DNA of 64,000 nucleotides, taken from assembly GCF_013394385.1 (NCBI RefSeq), contig NZ_AP022834.1:558001-622000 (forward strand). The letters run 5' to 3'. The first letter of the stretch is position 1, and the number at the start of each line of letters is the position of its first letter. Below, in pieces: positions 6,964-15,673 of the stretch. The DNA comes from Kocuria sp. TGY1127_2. Its GTDB lineage: Bacteria; Actinomycetota; Actinomycetes; Actinomycetales; Micrococcaceae. A program made the translations under genes and the position numbers. A model generated the notes under the pieces. It saw only the letters and a list, made by a program, of their open reading frames with translations, searched no databases and was not told where the DNA came from.

Positions 6964-8351
6964 GCTCCCCCTTCGTTGTCGCTTGCGGTGTGCGCAGAGG
7001 TCAGCGGGATACGAACCCCGACAGCTGTTCCTTCGCCAGGAGAGGAGTCGACCGAAAGGCTGCCTCCCAAAGTCTCCAGGCGACGACGCAATCCTATGAG
7101 GCCGTAACCGCCTTCTGACGAATCGTTCAGACCGGCGGCGGGGTCGAAGCCGTCTCCGTCGTCGAAGATATCCAAGGTGACTTCGGCCTCCCAGACCGCA
7201 AGAGTCACCACAGCGAGGTCTGCATTCGCATGTTTTGCGACGTTGGCGAGGCTTCCTTGGGCGGCGCGCAAGAGCGCGGAGGTGACGGGTTGGGGAAGAT
7301 CGGCTGCGTCCTTGCCTTCGACGCGGAGTTCGCAACGCAAGGACTGGCCAGACGCCGCAGCCTGGCTCTGCGTCCTTTCGCACGTCACGCGCAGTGCGGG
7401 AAGGAGCGATTGCCCCAGCTCGGGGGAGGACAAGTCCTTGACGAACCGCCTGGCCTCGTCCAAATTCTCCGATGCAGTTTCCTGGATGGTCCCGACCCAG
7501 GACCCAGCCTCGTCCAGACGTCCCGCGGCGAGGCTTCCGGCGGTCGCACGGGACATGAGGACTATGGACGACAGTCCTTGGGCCACAGTGTCGTGGATTT
7601 CGCGTGCCAGTCGCTCGCGCTCTTCCATGCGGCCGGCCTGATGTTCTTTCTCGGCGAGCTCGGCTTGCGCGATGCGCAGGGCCTCGGCGACGCGCAGATG
7701 GTGGAGCGCTTCGTCGTGCAATGACCGGTATGCCGTGGAAATGATGATCGCCAGGCCTGCGCCCAGCATGGGGCCCAGAAGCGATCCCGGGGTGAAGCTG
7801 TCCAATTGGTCGGCACGGGCCAGTTCCCACAGGGGCACGAAAGATGCCATTGCCCAGAGCACCCCGACCGCAATGACCCCCTGCCACAGCTTGAGCAGGT
7901 GCAGGAAAAGGAACATTAGAGGAAAAACGACCCACACGAAGTTCGCCGAGATGATGAGCAGCGCGATCCAGACAACGGTGACGCCTCCGAGCCACCACCC
8001 GGCAAAACGGCGCGGATTCGCCGCGGTCGTGACGTGACCCGACCGCAACGCTCGGGCATACCTGTTCTCCCACACGGTTCCGGTGAGGTAGATAGCGCCC
8101 AAGAGTACGACGGAACAGATCGCGCAGATCGCAGGCACCGTACTCGGGGTGTCGGAGCTTCCGCCGAGATAACGAATCAACCCGAAGACCAGGAGGAAAG
8201 CGAACATCACGTGCAGAGCGATGCGCAATGTCTGCAGGACCCGGCTCGGGGCCGCCTGGGGCGCAAGGGTGTTCGGGGAGCTCACACCTCCCACACTAGC
8301 GGGGAAGGGCTGACCGGGCATCAACCGAATGGATGACCCGAGGTTCAGCAT
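6960..8351 (-). CDS. Two-component sensor histidine kinase (HisKA_3 type)
   Basis: Up to 463 residues. Roughly five to six membrane segments lie between residues 42 and 215, then a coiled linker, the DHp box EERERLAREIHDTVAQGL with the phosphoacceptor His, and an HATPase_c domain (DDGDGFDP, then GYGLIGLRRR). This is the NarL-partner class, like LiaS or DesK, with the sensor buried in the membrane. The start is uncertain: the ATG at 8351 has GGAAGGA almost touching it and the ATG at 8321 has no ribosome site. It is divergent from an ABC exporter, a common pairing for envelope-stress or antimicrobial sensing. Confidence 0.9.
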   Translation of the reverse strand: MLNLGSSIRLMPGQPFPASVGGVSSPNTLAPQAAPSRVLQTLRIALHVMFAFLLVFGLIRYLGGSSDTPSTVPAICAICSVVLLGAIYLTGTVWENRYARALRSGHVTTAANPRRFAGWWLGGVTVVWIALLIISANFVWVVFPLMFLFLHLLKLWQGVIAVGVLWAMASFVPLWELARADQLDSFTPGSLLGPMLGAGLAIIISTAYRSLHDEALHHLRVAEALRIAQAELAEKEHQAGRMEERERLAREIHDTVAQGLSSIVLMSRATAGSLAAGRLDEAGSWVGTIQETASENLDEARRFVKDLSSPELGQSLLPALRVTCERTQSQAAASGQSLRCELRVEGKDAADLPQPVTSALLRAAQGSLANVAKHANADLAVVTLAVWEAEVTLDIFDDGDGFDPAAGLNDSSEGGYGLIGLRRRLETLGGSLSVDSSPGEGTAVGVRIPLTSAHTASDNEGGA

Positions 8352-8422
8352 TCCTTCCGATGTGCGCGTGAGGCATGCGCGGAAGAGTGGGTACCAACGA
8401 AATCCACTCGAAAGGAACCAAG

Positions 8423-9559
8423 ATGTTCGTCGGTATCAGAGACGTCTTCTACGCCAAGGGGAGGTTCGCCCTGATCGGTTCGGTCGTCGGGCTGATCACG
8501 CTTCTGCTGGTCATGCTCACCGGGCTGACCGGCGGCCTTGCTTCACAAAACACATCGGGGCTCACCGCCATCAATCCGGACAGATTCGCTTTCGGAGCTC
8601 CGGCAACAAGCGTCTCCGGCTCGGATTCGGAACATGAAGCGAAGGTCGACTACTCGGCCTCCCAGATCACGCAGAGCCAGGCTCAGAAGTGGGAGGAAAC
8701 CGACGACGTCGACTCTGCAGTCCCGGTCGGCTTCGCCCAGACGCAGCTCGCGGCCGAAGGCAGCGCTGGAGTTGCGGTCGTCGGCGTCCCGGATGATTCC
8801 AACACCGTCGGTGACGCGGTCGGGAAGGCCATCGACGGTTCGACCGAGCCGGGCTCCGGCGGCGTGGTGGTATCCCAGTCCATCGCGGACGACCAAGGCG
8901 CAAGCGTCGGGCGCGAGGTCAACATCTCGGGCCAGAAATTCAAGGTCAGCGGCGTCGTCCCGGACGAGTATTACAGCCACAGCCCCATCGCTTGGGTGGA
9001 TACCGCCGGATGGCAGTCCGTCGCCCACGTCCCTTCAGAGGGTGAGGACGCTGTGGTCGGCACCGCAGTCGCTCTCAAGGGCGACCTGAGCAAGGACGCC
9101 TGGAACGACGCCGCCGACAAGACCGGTACCGTGGTGTCCAAGGTCAAGGATTCCTTCTCGGGGCTTCCCGCCTACTCCTCGGAACACAGTTCACTGCTGA
9201 CCATGCAGGCCTTCCTCTACGGGATCTCGGCACTCGTGACGGTCTCCTTCCTGACCGTGTGGACGATCCAGCGGACTCGTGACATCGCGATTCTCCGCGC
9301 TCTCGGTGCCGGTGGCCGCTACCTGATCAAGGACGCCGTCGGTCAGGCGGGCATCGTTCTTGCAGTCGGAGCGGTCCTCGGGCTCGGGCTCGGTGCGGGC
9401 CTCGGCTGGTTGGCGCAGAACGGTGTGCCCTTCCAGTTGAGCGCGGGCACAACACTCTTGCCCGCCGCCGGGATCTGGGTGCTCGGGATGCTCGGCTCCC
9501 TCGTCGCAGTACGCAAGGTCGCAAAAATTGATCCGCTCATCGCCCTAGGAGGCAACTAA
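8423..9559 (+). CDS. ABC transporter permease, FtsX/MacB type
   Basis: A 378-residue membrane protein. One membrane helix near the N-terminus is followed by a roughly 200-residue periplasmic-like domain and a C-terminal FtsX domain of three helices carrying TIQRTRDIAILRALGA, the family's conserved cytoplasmic loop. This is the MacB/LolC architecture. The ATG at 8423 has AAAGGAACC in front; an earlier in-frame ATG at 8375 lacks a site. It pairs with the ATPase 2 bases downstream. Likely substrates of this class are lipids, lipoproteins or antimicrobial peptides; none is indicated here. Confidence 0.88.
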   Translation: MFVGIRDVFYAKGRFALIGSVVGLITLLLVMLTGLTGGLASQNTSGLTAINPDRFAFGAPATSVSGSDSEHEAKVDYSASQITQSQAQKWEETDDVDSAVPVGFAQTQLAAEGSAGVAVVGVPDDSNTVGDAVGKAIDGSTEPGSGGVVVSQSIADDQGASVGREVNISGQKFKVSGVVPDEYYSHSPIAWVDTAGWQSVAHVPSEGEDAVVGTAVALKGDLSKDAWNDAADKTGTVVSKVKDSFSGLPAYSSEHSSLLTMQAFLYGISALVTVSFLTVWTIQRTRDIAILRALGAGGRYLIKDAVGQAGIVLAVGAVLGLGLGAGLGWLAQNGVPFQLSAGTTLLPAAGIWVLGMLGSLVAVRKVAKIDPLIALGGN

Positions 9560-9561
9560 GC

Positions 9562-10314
9562 ATGATGGCCCACGTCGCAGAACATGTAGCAGGAACCCAG
9601 CATCGCGAGAAGGAATCAATGCCAGCCCTAGAAATTCACGAAACCACCCTGGAATATCCGGATGGCACCACTGCGGACGGCAAGCCGCGGACCGTAACCG
9701 CCCTCGACGCCGTTACCTTCCGGGCAGAGCGCGGGACGATGACCGCGCTCGTCGGGGAGTCGGGGTCCGGCAAATCCTCCCTGCTGGCGGTGGCCGGGGC
9801 CCTCGTCGAACCCACAAGCGGTTCGGTCAAGGTCAACGGTATCGAGGCAGTCGGGCAGCCGGAGAAGACGAGGGCAGGGTTGCGTCGCGAGCAGATCGGC
9901 GTCGTCTTTCAGCAACCCAACCTCATTCCGTCGCTCACGGCACGAGAGCAACTGCTGGTAGGAGAACACATTCGTGGACTGCGGGGCGCAAAGTTCAAGG
10001 AACGCGGCCGCGCGGCCGACGAACTGTTGGCGAGGGTCGGCCTGGAAGGTGCGGGGGATCGCCGTCCGCATCAGCTTTCGGGAGGACAGCGGCAACGGGT
10101 CAATATTGCTCGTGCGCTGATGGGCAACCCGGCTCTCCTCCTGGCGGATGAGCCGACCTCGGCCCTGGACCACGAGCGTTCCCTCGAGATCGTCGAGCTG
10201 CTCCGCGAGGTCACCCGGGAATTCAACGTGGCGACCGTGATGGTCACCCACGAGACCGACCTGCTGGACAAGGTCGACTCGGTGGTCACGATGCGTGACG
10301 GGAAGCTTTCCTGA
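9562..10314 (+). CDS. ABC transporter ATP-binding protein, LolD/MacB type
   Basis: A 250-residue ATPase with Walker A GESGSGKSS, signature LSGGQRQR, Walker B LLLADEPTSALD and the switch His in VTHET. Two starts are credible: ATG 9562, nine bases after AGGAGG inside the permease end, and ATG 9619, after AGAAGGA, where homology to the family begins. The 19 extra residues of the longer form are polar and histidine-containing. It forms an exporter with the FtsX-type permease just upstream, divergent from a two-component system likely to control it. A strong terminator follows within 20 bases. Confidence 0.9.
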   Translation: MMAHVAEHVAGTQHREKESMPALEIHETTLEYPDGTTADGKPRTVTALDAVTFRAERGTMTALVGESGSGKSSLLAVAGALVEPTSGSVKVNGIEAVGQPEKTRAGLRREQIGVVFQQPNLIPSLTAREQLLVGEHIRGLRGAKFKERGRAADELLARVGLEGAGDRRPHQLSGGQRQRVNIARALMGNPALLLADEPTSALDHERSLEIVELLREVTREFNVATVMVTHETDLLDKVDSVVTMRDGKLS

Positions 10315-10329
10315 CCACTCACCCAAAAA

Positions 10330-10357
10330 GGCCCCGGACCCTCAAGGGTCCGGGGCC
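10330..10357. terminator. Strong terminator after ABC exporter
   Basis: GGCCCCGGACCC (10330-10341) and GGGTCCGGGGCC (10346-10357) form a perfect 12-bp stem with a TCAA loop. It is preceded by AAAAA and followed by TTCT. It separates two convergent genes. Confidence 0.88.
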
Positions 10358-10408
10358 TTCTGCACGCATACGGGCTCGGGTGACGCGGCGGAGCGGTCAG
10401 GCTTTGGG

Positions 10409-11260
10409 TCAGCGACCCCACATTCCGTACGTCTGAGCCAGCTCGGATACCTTCCGCGCACGGGCGAGACGGGGCAAGTAGGAACCGTCCTTCGGGACCG
10501 AACCGCCTTCGTCTTTCTCCAGCATCTCCCGGGCCCAGCTGATCTCCTCTTCGGAAGGAGCCAAACCGTGGTTGATCGTGTCGGTCTGGGCAGGGTTCAG
10601 CGTGAGCTTGCCCGTCATACCCATCGATGCGCTCAACCGGCTGGCGTCCAAGAGTCCCTTGTCATCCACGCCGTTGGCGGGACCATCGATCGGTCCCGGC
10701 AGCTCTCCCACGCGGGATGCGATGACCAAGGCCGATCGCGGATACGCGAGTGCCAACGGGTCATCGCTGATGCCGGTGTCCTTGCGGTAGTCACCCATAC
10801 CGAAAGCCAGACGGAAAGTTCCGGGAGCCTTGGCGATGTCGACCGCATTGACGATCCCGACGGCCGACTCGATCAGTGCAATGACCGGTGTGCCCGCGTG
10901 GGACATCATGGCCGTGCGGGTGACGTGATTGGGATGCTCGGTCTTGGCCAGCACCAATCCGCGAAGACCTTTGGCACTGGTCAGTGCGGCCAGGTCGTCT
11001 TCCCAGAATTTGGTGGTGATGTCGTTGATACGGACCCACGCGCGCATGCCGTTGTTGAGGGCGTTGACGACGTTCTCGCGGGCTTGTTCCTTCTGGTCGG
11101 CCGGGACCGCGTCTTCCATGTCGAGGATGATCGAGTCCGCTTCCGACTCGTAATTCGGCTCGAAGGAGGCAACGTTCACGGCAGAAGTCAGCAACCAAGA
11201 ACGTGAGAGGCGTGCTGGGAGGTCCGCGGCGCGTTCGTTGCGATGATAAGTAGTCGTCAA
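10409..11260 (-). CDS. HpcH/HpaI aldolase or citrate-lyase beta-subunit-like (CitE) protein
   Basis: A 283-residue TIM-barrel protein of the CitE-like family: SIILDMEDAVPADQK carries the metal-binding acidic residues, RINDI the conserved Arg, and VIALIESAVGIVNA the second acidic site. No CitD/CitF partners are nearby, so it is not a citrate lyase subunit. Stand-alone members act on malyl-CoA, citramalyl-CoA or related 3-hydroxyacyl-CoA esters. The start is a TTG at 11260 with GAGG seven bases upstream; no better ATG exists. It appears to be a single-gene unit. Confidence 0.85.
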   Translation of the reverse strand: MTTTYHRNERAADLPARLSRSWLLTSAVNVASFEPNYESEADSIILDMEDAVPADQKEQARENVVNALNNGMRAWVRINDITTKFWEDDLAALTSAKGLRGLVLAKTEHPNHVTRTAMMSHAGTPVIALIESAVGIVNAVDIAKAPGTFRLAFGMGDYRKDTGISDDPLALAYPRSALVIASRVGELPGPIDGPANGVDDKGLLDASRLSASMGMTGKLTLNPAQTDTINHGLAPSEEEISWAREMLEKDEGGSVPKDGSYLPRLARARKVSELAQTYGMWGR

Positions 11261-11482
11261 ATTAAAACCTCACTCGTTAACTCAGTTTCGTCCTCATTGT
11301 GGCAAATGCTTCGGTTGAAGGGCGAGGGGCGTGCCGGCCCGTGCTGCGGGCTTCCAACCCCAGCGGTGCTGATTCCGGTCCGCGCGTCCAGGGTCCTTCG
11401 GTCGTTTCCTGTTCACGGAACGACGGCGCGGGGAACGGCCCACATCGGATTCAGCTTCTTCGAAGGATCGCGTCCACGGATG

Positions 11483-11528
11483 CAACAGTAAGGCCCCGAA
11501 ACCAGCGTGGTTCCGGGGCCTTACTGTT
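11483..11528 (-). terminator. Long inverted repeat downstream of tRNA-Thr
   Basis: Arms 11483-11503 and 11508-11528 pair over 21 bases with one A-C mismatch and a four-base loop. It begins 3 bases past the tRNA-Thr 3' end on the minus strand and probably terminates its transcript. Confidence 0.75.
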
Positions 11529-11531
11529 ACA

Positions 11532-11607
11532 TGGAGCCCCCTGCCGGAATCGAACCGGCGACCTTTTCGTTACGAAGGAAACGCTCTACCGACTGAGCTA
11601 AGGAGGC
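11532..11607 (-). tRNA. tRNA-Thr (anticodon CGU)
   Basis: A 76-base cloverleaf with encoded CCA. The acceptor stem GCCTCCT pairs with AGGGGGC (one G-T), the D-stem is GCTC/GAGC, the T-arm is GCCGG-TTCGATT-CCGGC, and the anticodon loop TTCGTAA reads CGT. The anticodon stem TTTCC/CGAAA has a C-C mismatch next to the loop (positions 31-39). It reads ACG codons. Confidence 0.93.
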
Positions 11608-11782
11608 CTGCGCTCACGCTTTGCGGTCACGGACCGCTCCACAGCGCGAATGTCACTTTAGCAGAAGATATCCGGATGCCACCAACTCATATGACCCGTC
11701 GATCAGAAGGGGTTACGGCATAAATGCGTGGGTGCGATGGTTGTGGTGGAAGACAGACAAACGCTTTCAAAAGGAGTTGACT

Positions 11783-12460
11783 ATGGGACACGTAGGAATT
11801 ATCGGTGGACACGGCAAGATCGCGCTCCTGACGGCACCACTTTTGGTCGACGAAGGCAACACCGTCACCTCGATCATCCGCAAGCAGGACCAAGTCGGCG
11901 ACGTCGAAGAGACCGGCGCCAACGCCCTGGTCAAGGACATCTCGGATCTCTCGACCGAGCAGATGACCGAGGTCTTCAAGGACCAGAACTTCGACGCCAT
12001 CATCTGGTCTGCAGGTGTGGGTGGCGGCGACCCCGAGCGCACGTGGGAGGTCGATCGTGACGCAGCAATCCGATCGATGGACGCCGCGGAGAATGCCGAC
12101 GTGAAGCGTTACCTCATGGTTTCCTACCTGGGCGCCTCCTTCGATCACGGCGTTCCTGAGGACGACGATTTCTACGCCTACGCCCAGTCGAAGGCAGAAG
12201 CGGATCAGCATTTGCGCGAGACCGGTCTGGACTGGACCATCATGGGCCCGACCGCGCTCTCGCTCGACGAGCCCTCCGGCAAGATCAACGTCACCACCGA
12301 AGCAGGCGGAAACAAGGCATCCCGCGCCAACGTGGCTCGAGTCCTGGCGGCCGCCCTCGCGGACGAGACCACCGTGCGCAAGGCTTTGCCCTTCACCGAC
12401 GGTGATACCCCGATCGCCCAGGCTCTCGCGGACGCACCCGCGACGGACAAGCTGGCCTAG
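11783..12460 (+). CDS. NAD(P)-binding atypical short-chain reductase
   Basis: A 225-residue Rossmann protein of the atypical SDR (NAD(P)H-binding) group. The nucleotide-binding motif is GIIGGHGKIA at the very start, the adenosine region is VTSIIRKQDQ, and the later MVSYLGAS and YAQSKAEAD positions fit the family. It resembles flavin-reductase-like and SDR5/YwnB-type proteins, whose substrates are mostly unknown. The ATG at 11783 follows AAAGGAGTTGACT, an excellent site. It lies 9 bases ahead of acylphosphatase and may be co-transcribed with it. Confidence 0.85.
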   Translation: MGHVGIIGGHGKIALLTAPLLVDEGNTVTSIIRKQDQVGDVEETGANALVKDISDLSTEQMTEVFKDQNFDAIIWSAGVGGGDPERTWEVDRDAAIRSMDAAENADVKRYLMVSYLGASFDHGVPEDDDFYAYAQSKAEADQHLRETGLDWTIMGPTALSLDEPSGKINVTTEAGGNKASRANVARVLAAALADETTVRKALPFTDGDTPIAQALADAPATDKLA

Positions 12461-12469
12461 GGGAGCCCC

Positions 12470-12811
12470 ATGGGACTCTGGGATTCCATCCGAGGCAAGG
12501 ATCAGTCTCCGGCAGGATCCGACGTCGCCGCAGCCCTCCCGGAGGCGCGCTTGGAAGCGCTGGTCTCCGGGAGAGTCCAGGGTGTCGGATTCCGCTGGTG
12601 GACTCGCGGCATCGCCCAGGAACACGAACTGATCGGCTACGCGGAAAACCTGCCGGACGGCCGCGTGGAAATCGTGGCCGAAGGCTCGCGGAAAGGCGTG
12701 GACGCATTGTATGCCGCGCTGACTTCCGGAGATACGGCAGGTCACGTCAGTGACGTCGATCAATCGAGGCCTGAACCCACCGGTGAGTTCAGGGAATTCG
12801 ATGTGAGGTAA
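12470..12811 (+). CDS. acyP: Acylphosphatase
   Basis: A 113-residue protein whose residues from about 28 on match acylphosphatase: LEALVSGRVQGVGFRWWTRGIA contains the catalytic Arg of the VQGVGFR loop, and GYAENLPDGRVEIVAEG supplies the catalytic Asn. It hydrolyses carboxyl-phosphate bonds. The first 27 residues are an extension not found in the 90-residue standard enzyme; the ATG at 12470 follows GGGGAGCCCC. The stop lies in an AT-poor spacer before the metal-exporter promoter. Confidence 0.9.
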   Translation: MGLWDSIRGKDQSPAGSDVAAALPEARLEALVSGRVQGVGFRWWTRGIAQEHELIGYAENLPDGRVEIVAEGSRKGVDALYAALTSGDTAGHVSDVDQSRPEPTGEFREFDVR

Positions 12812-12856
12812 TACCGCAGAACTGCCCTTCACCACGCACACCCCCTGCGATAAAAT

Positions 12857-12872
12857 ATAAGTAAACGCTTAT
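12857..12872 (+). promoter_or_regulatory. Candidate ArsR/SmtB-type operator at the CDF promoter
   Basis: ATAAG-TAAACG-CTTAT is a 5-bp-arm dyad in a small AT-rich island. It sits beside a TAAAAT -10-like hexamer (12851-12856) and just ahead of the GGAGG of the metal exporter. Position and symmetry suit a metalloregulator, but no regulator gene is adjacent. Confidence 0.4.
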
Positions 12873-12891
12873 GAATGGAGGTGCGGTTCCG

Positions 12892-13815
12892 ATGGGGCAC
12901 AATCACGATCACGGTCATCAGCACGGTGCCGGTGCGGGGCGCACACGTCTGGCGGTCGCCTTCGGCATCTCGATTCTCATATTCCTTGCCCAAATGATCG
13001 GTGCCGTGCTCACCGGTTCTTTGGCGTTGCTCTTCGACACCGTTCATGTCTTGACCGACGCCGCCGGGCTGGCAATGGCCCTCGGCGCCGCGGTGCTCTC
13101 ATCCCGGCCCGCCACGGACCATCGGACGTGGGGGTGGAAACGGGTGGAAATCCTGGTGGCCGCGGTCCAGGCGACGGTACTGATCGTCGTCGGAATCATG
13201 GTGATCATCGAGGCAATTCAACGGTTCTCCCACCCGCAGCCGATCGCCGACCGAGAACTCATCGTCTTCGGCATCGTGGGACTCCTCGGCAATATCGCGG
13301 CCATTGTCGTCCTGTTCGGCGGGGAGAAGAACCTTAATCTCAGGGCCGCGTTTTTGGAAGTCGTCAACGATGCTCTGGGCTCGGTTGCCGTGATCATTTC
13401 AGCGCTCGTCATTGCCTCCACCGGCTGGATGCAAGCCGACGCCGTGGTCGCGTTGCTCATCGGTGCCCTGATCATTCCGCGAGCTGCTCTCATTCTGCGA
13501 GAGTCGGTCAGCGTACTCTTGGAGAGCGCCCCACCGGGGCTCGACATGGAAGACGTGAAACGGCACCTCGAGGACCATCCTCGCGTGGTCAAAGTTCACG
13601 ATCTCCACGCGAGCAGGATTTCGACCGACCTTCCCGTTCTGACTGCCCACGTGGTCCTGGACGACGAGAGCTTCAAGGACGGGCAGAGCGCGCAGTTGCT
13701 CTGCGAAATTCAGAAGTGCATTTCCGAGCACTTCGACGTGTCGATTGCCCATTCGACGATCCAACTCGAACCGAAGAGTCACTACGACCACGAAGCCGGG
13801 GAATTCATCGTATGA
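12892..13815 (+). CDS. Cation diffusion facilitator (zinc-type metal exporter)
   Basis: A 307-residue CDF protein: a His-rich N-terminus (HNHDHGHQHG), six membrane helices, then a cytoplasmic C-terminal domain with the metal-binding DVKRHLEDHPRVVKVHDLHASR region. Helix 2 has the canonical H-x3-D (VHVLTD). In helix 5 the equivalent reads E-V-V-N-D, so the usual His is Glu, which may alter metal choice. It exports Zn2+ or a similar divalent ion. The ATG at 12892 has TGGAGGT eleven bases upstream and is preferred over one at 12871. It overlaps the next gene by ATGA. Confidence 0.9.
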   Translation: MGHNHDHGHQHGAGAGRTRLAVAFGISILIFLAQMIGAVLTGSLALLFDTVHVLTDAAGLAMALGAAVLSSRPATDHRTWGWKRVEILVAAVQATVLIVVGIMVIIEAIQRFSHPQPIADRELIVFGIVGLLGNIAAIVVLFGGEKNLNLRAAFLEVVNDALGSVAVIISALVIASTGWMQADAVVALLIGALIIPRAALILRESVSVLLESAPPGLDMEDVKRHLEDHPRVVKVHDLHASRISTDLPVLTAHVVLDDESFKDGQSAQLLCEIQKCISEHFDVSIAHSTIQLEPKSHYDHEAGEFIV

Positions 13816-14651
13816 GCCGAGGCCACAGCGTCCATCTGGGGCTCTCGGGACTCAACGCGGTGATTCTTCCGGACGGCTTCAGCGACAACGGCTACGTCCT
13901 GGACATCGGGGGTGCCGAACAATCGCATGTCGATCTTGATCATCCCGAAAGTATCTTCTACGAGTACCTTCGCCGCGTCGGCAATATCGTGGATACGATC
14001 GCCCCTCCGGGCGAGCCGATTTCCGCCGCGCATCTAGGGGCCGGTGGTTTGACGTTGCCCCGATATATTCAAGCCACCCGACCGGGATCGCCCCAAACAG
14101 CCGTGGAGATCGAGCGCGAGCTGCCTTCATTGGTCCTGCGCGAATTGCCGCTTCCCGCCGGTACACGTTTGAACATGCTGACCGACGACGCCCGTGCAGC
14201 GCTTTCCAGACTGACGCAAGACGCGAGGTCCGAGGGCGGTGACGGGCTGGACCTGGTCTTCGTCGATATATTCTCGGGCAAGGATTCACCCGAACATTTG
14301 GCGTGCCGGGACTTCTACGCGGAAGCGCTCGCGACACTCTCCGACAGAGGCGTTCTGGTCGTCAATGTGGGTGACGACCCCGGTCTTCGATTCTTTGCCA
14401 GACAAGCACAATTCCTGTCAGACACCGCCTGCGAGGACCCTCGGATCGGGACGGCCTCGGGAGCCTGGACGTTGGCAGATGCAACCATGATCTCCGGCCG
14501 TCAGGAAGGTAACTTGATTCTCGCGGCCGGGCCGGGATTGTCCACGGGGTCCCGGGACTTCGTGCAGCGCTGGAAGGAAGCAGGGCCGCACCCCGCTGAG
14601 GTTCTGGACCCTCTCCAGACGCAGGATTTCACCCGAAAACTGGGATCGTAA
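13812..14651 (+). CDS. Spermidine-synthase-fold (methyltransferase-like) protein
   Basis: A 279-residue protein with a class I Rossmann methyltransferase/spermidine-synthase layout: AAHLGAGGLTLPRYI is the glycine loop, AVEIERELPSLV the acidic second strand, and DLVFVDIFSGKDSPEHL the fourth strand with the catalytic-type Asp. Similar actinobacterial proteins are annotated as spermidine synthases without proof of polyamine activity. Its ATG overlaps the stop of the CDF exporter, so the two are translationally coupled. No membrane segment is seen. Confidence 0.75.
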   Translation: MSRGHSVHLGLSGLNAVILPDGFSDNGYVLDIGGAEQSHVDLDHPESIFYEYLRRVGNIVDTIAPPGEPISAAHLGAGGLTLPRYIQATRPGSPQTAVEIERELPSLVLRELPLPAGTRLNMLTDDARAALSRLTQDARSEGGDGLDLVFVDIFSGKDSPEHLACRDFYAEALATLSDRGVLVVNVGDDPGLRFFARQAQFLSDTACEDPRIGTASGAWTLADATMISGRQEGNLILAAGPGLSTGSRDFVQRWKEAGPHPAEVLDPLQTQDFTRKLGS

Positions 14652-14736
14652 AGACGCCCTCGATGGGTGGCCTGTGGTTTATGCGCTCTCGGCTGAGTGC
14701 GGTTGTGCACTTGCGTGCGCGTGGTTAGATGTGAGT

Positions 14737-15594
14737 ATGGCACCGAAGTTTCCCTTTGATTCCGCAATGAAAAACGCATTCGACGACAGCGGGCAACCAA
14801 AGCCGGCTCTGAACAAGGCCCTGGACACCGTTTTGCGGGTTCAACGGCCGCTCGTCGTCACCTCGATCAAAAAACTCCGGAAAAAGCACCCCGATGAAAC
14901 CCCGGAGCAGATCGCACATCGTTTGGAAAAGCTCTATCTGCGCGATGTCACGGTCGGCGGTGGCGCCGTGGGCGCCTCTGCGTTCATCCCGGGGATCGGC
15001 ACTGTCACATCAGTCGGCCTATCGGTCGTGGCGGTGGGCGGGTACCTTGAACGCACCGCGATCTACGCGCAGTCCATGGCGGAGCTCTTCGGGGCTCACG
15101 TGGAGGACCCCGAGAAGGCCCGCACCATGGTCATGGCCCTCATGCTCGGCGAAGACGGCGCCGTTCTCATGCAGCAGATCTTGGGGCAGTCCGGGCGAAC
15201 AGCCGGAATCTCCAATAAATGGGGCCTCATGATGGGCAAGGACGATGGGAAAGGTTTCAGCGTCTCCAAGACCATCCGCAATATGTTCGTCAAGCGCTTC
15301 CTGGCCCGTCAATCCGGAGCGATGCTCGGCCGGGCCCTGCCGTTCGGTCTGGGGGCCGTCGTCGGCGGCGGCGCCAACCTTGCACTGGGCCGTCAGGTCA
15401 TCAAATCGACCAAGGAAGCCTTTGGCAAGGCACCCTCCTTGTTCCCGGACTCTCTCCAGCTGGACGGCAGGGCACCGAAGTTCGACGATCCGCAGGAAGA
15501 GAAGAAGGCCCAAGCACTTGCGGGCGATCTCCCGGCCGGCGCTGACAAGAAAGACAAAGACGCCAAGGCCAAGGGCGCCGGGACGGACGAGTAA
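14737..15594 (+). CDS. EcsC-like protein
   Basis: A 285-residue protein. The centre has a glycine/alanine-rich hydrophobic region (GGGAVGASAFIPGIGTVTS) and SMAELFGAHVEDPEKARTMVMALMLG, a pattern close to the EcsC family. A second glycine-rich stretch (PFGLGAVVGGGANLALG) follows near residue 220, and the tail is Lys/Asp-rich. The ATG at 14737 has no clear ribosome site. EcsC proteins are membrane-associated and of unknown function in most bacteria. It appears monocistronic. Confidence 0.6.
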   Translation: MAPKFPFDSAMKNAFDDSGQPKPALNKALDTVLRVQRPLVVTSIKKLRKKHPDETPEQIAHRLEKLYLRDVTVGGGAVGASAFIPGIGTVTSVGLSVVAVGGYLERTAIYAQSMAELFGAHVEDPEKARTMVMALMLGEDGAVLMQQILGQSGRTAGISNKWGLMMGKDDGKGFSVSKTIRNMFVKRFLARQSGAMLGRALPFGLGAVVGGGANLALGRQVIKSTKEAFGKAPSLFPDSLQLDGRAPKFDDPQEEKKAQALAGDLPAGADKKDKDAKAKGAGTDE

Positions 15595-15673
15595 TTCTTC
15601 TCCGCTCCGTTGCGCACACCCTCTTCCAGCGGAGACGGATGTGCGCAACTGAGCGTGATCCCGTGAGGGCTCG

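Noticed and set aside
6328-8073. A long open frame on the minus strand running from the response regulator into the sensor kinase region
   Set aside because: Upstream of 6963 it is an arginine-rich out-of-phase reading of the kinase gene. The kinase is in another frame with full DHp and ATPase motifs, and the regulator starts at 6963 with an ATGA overlap.
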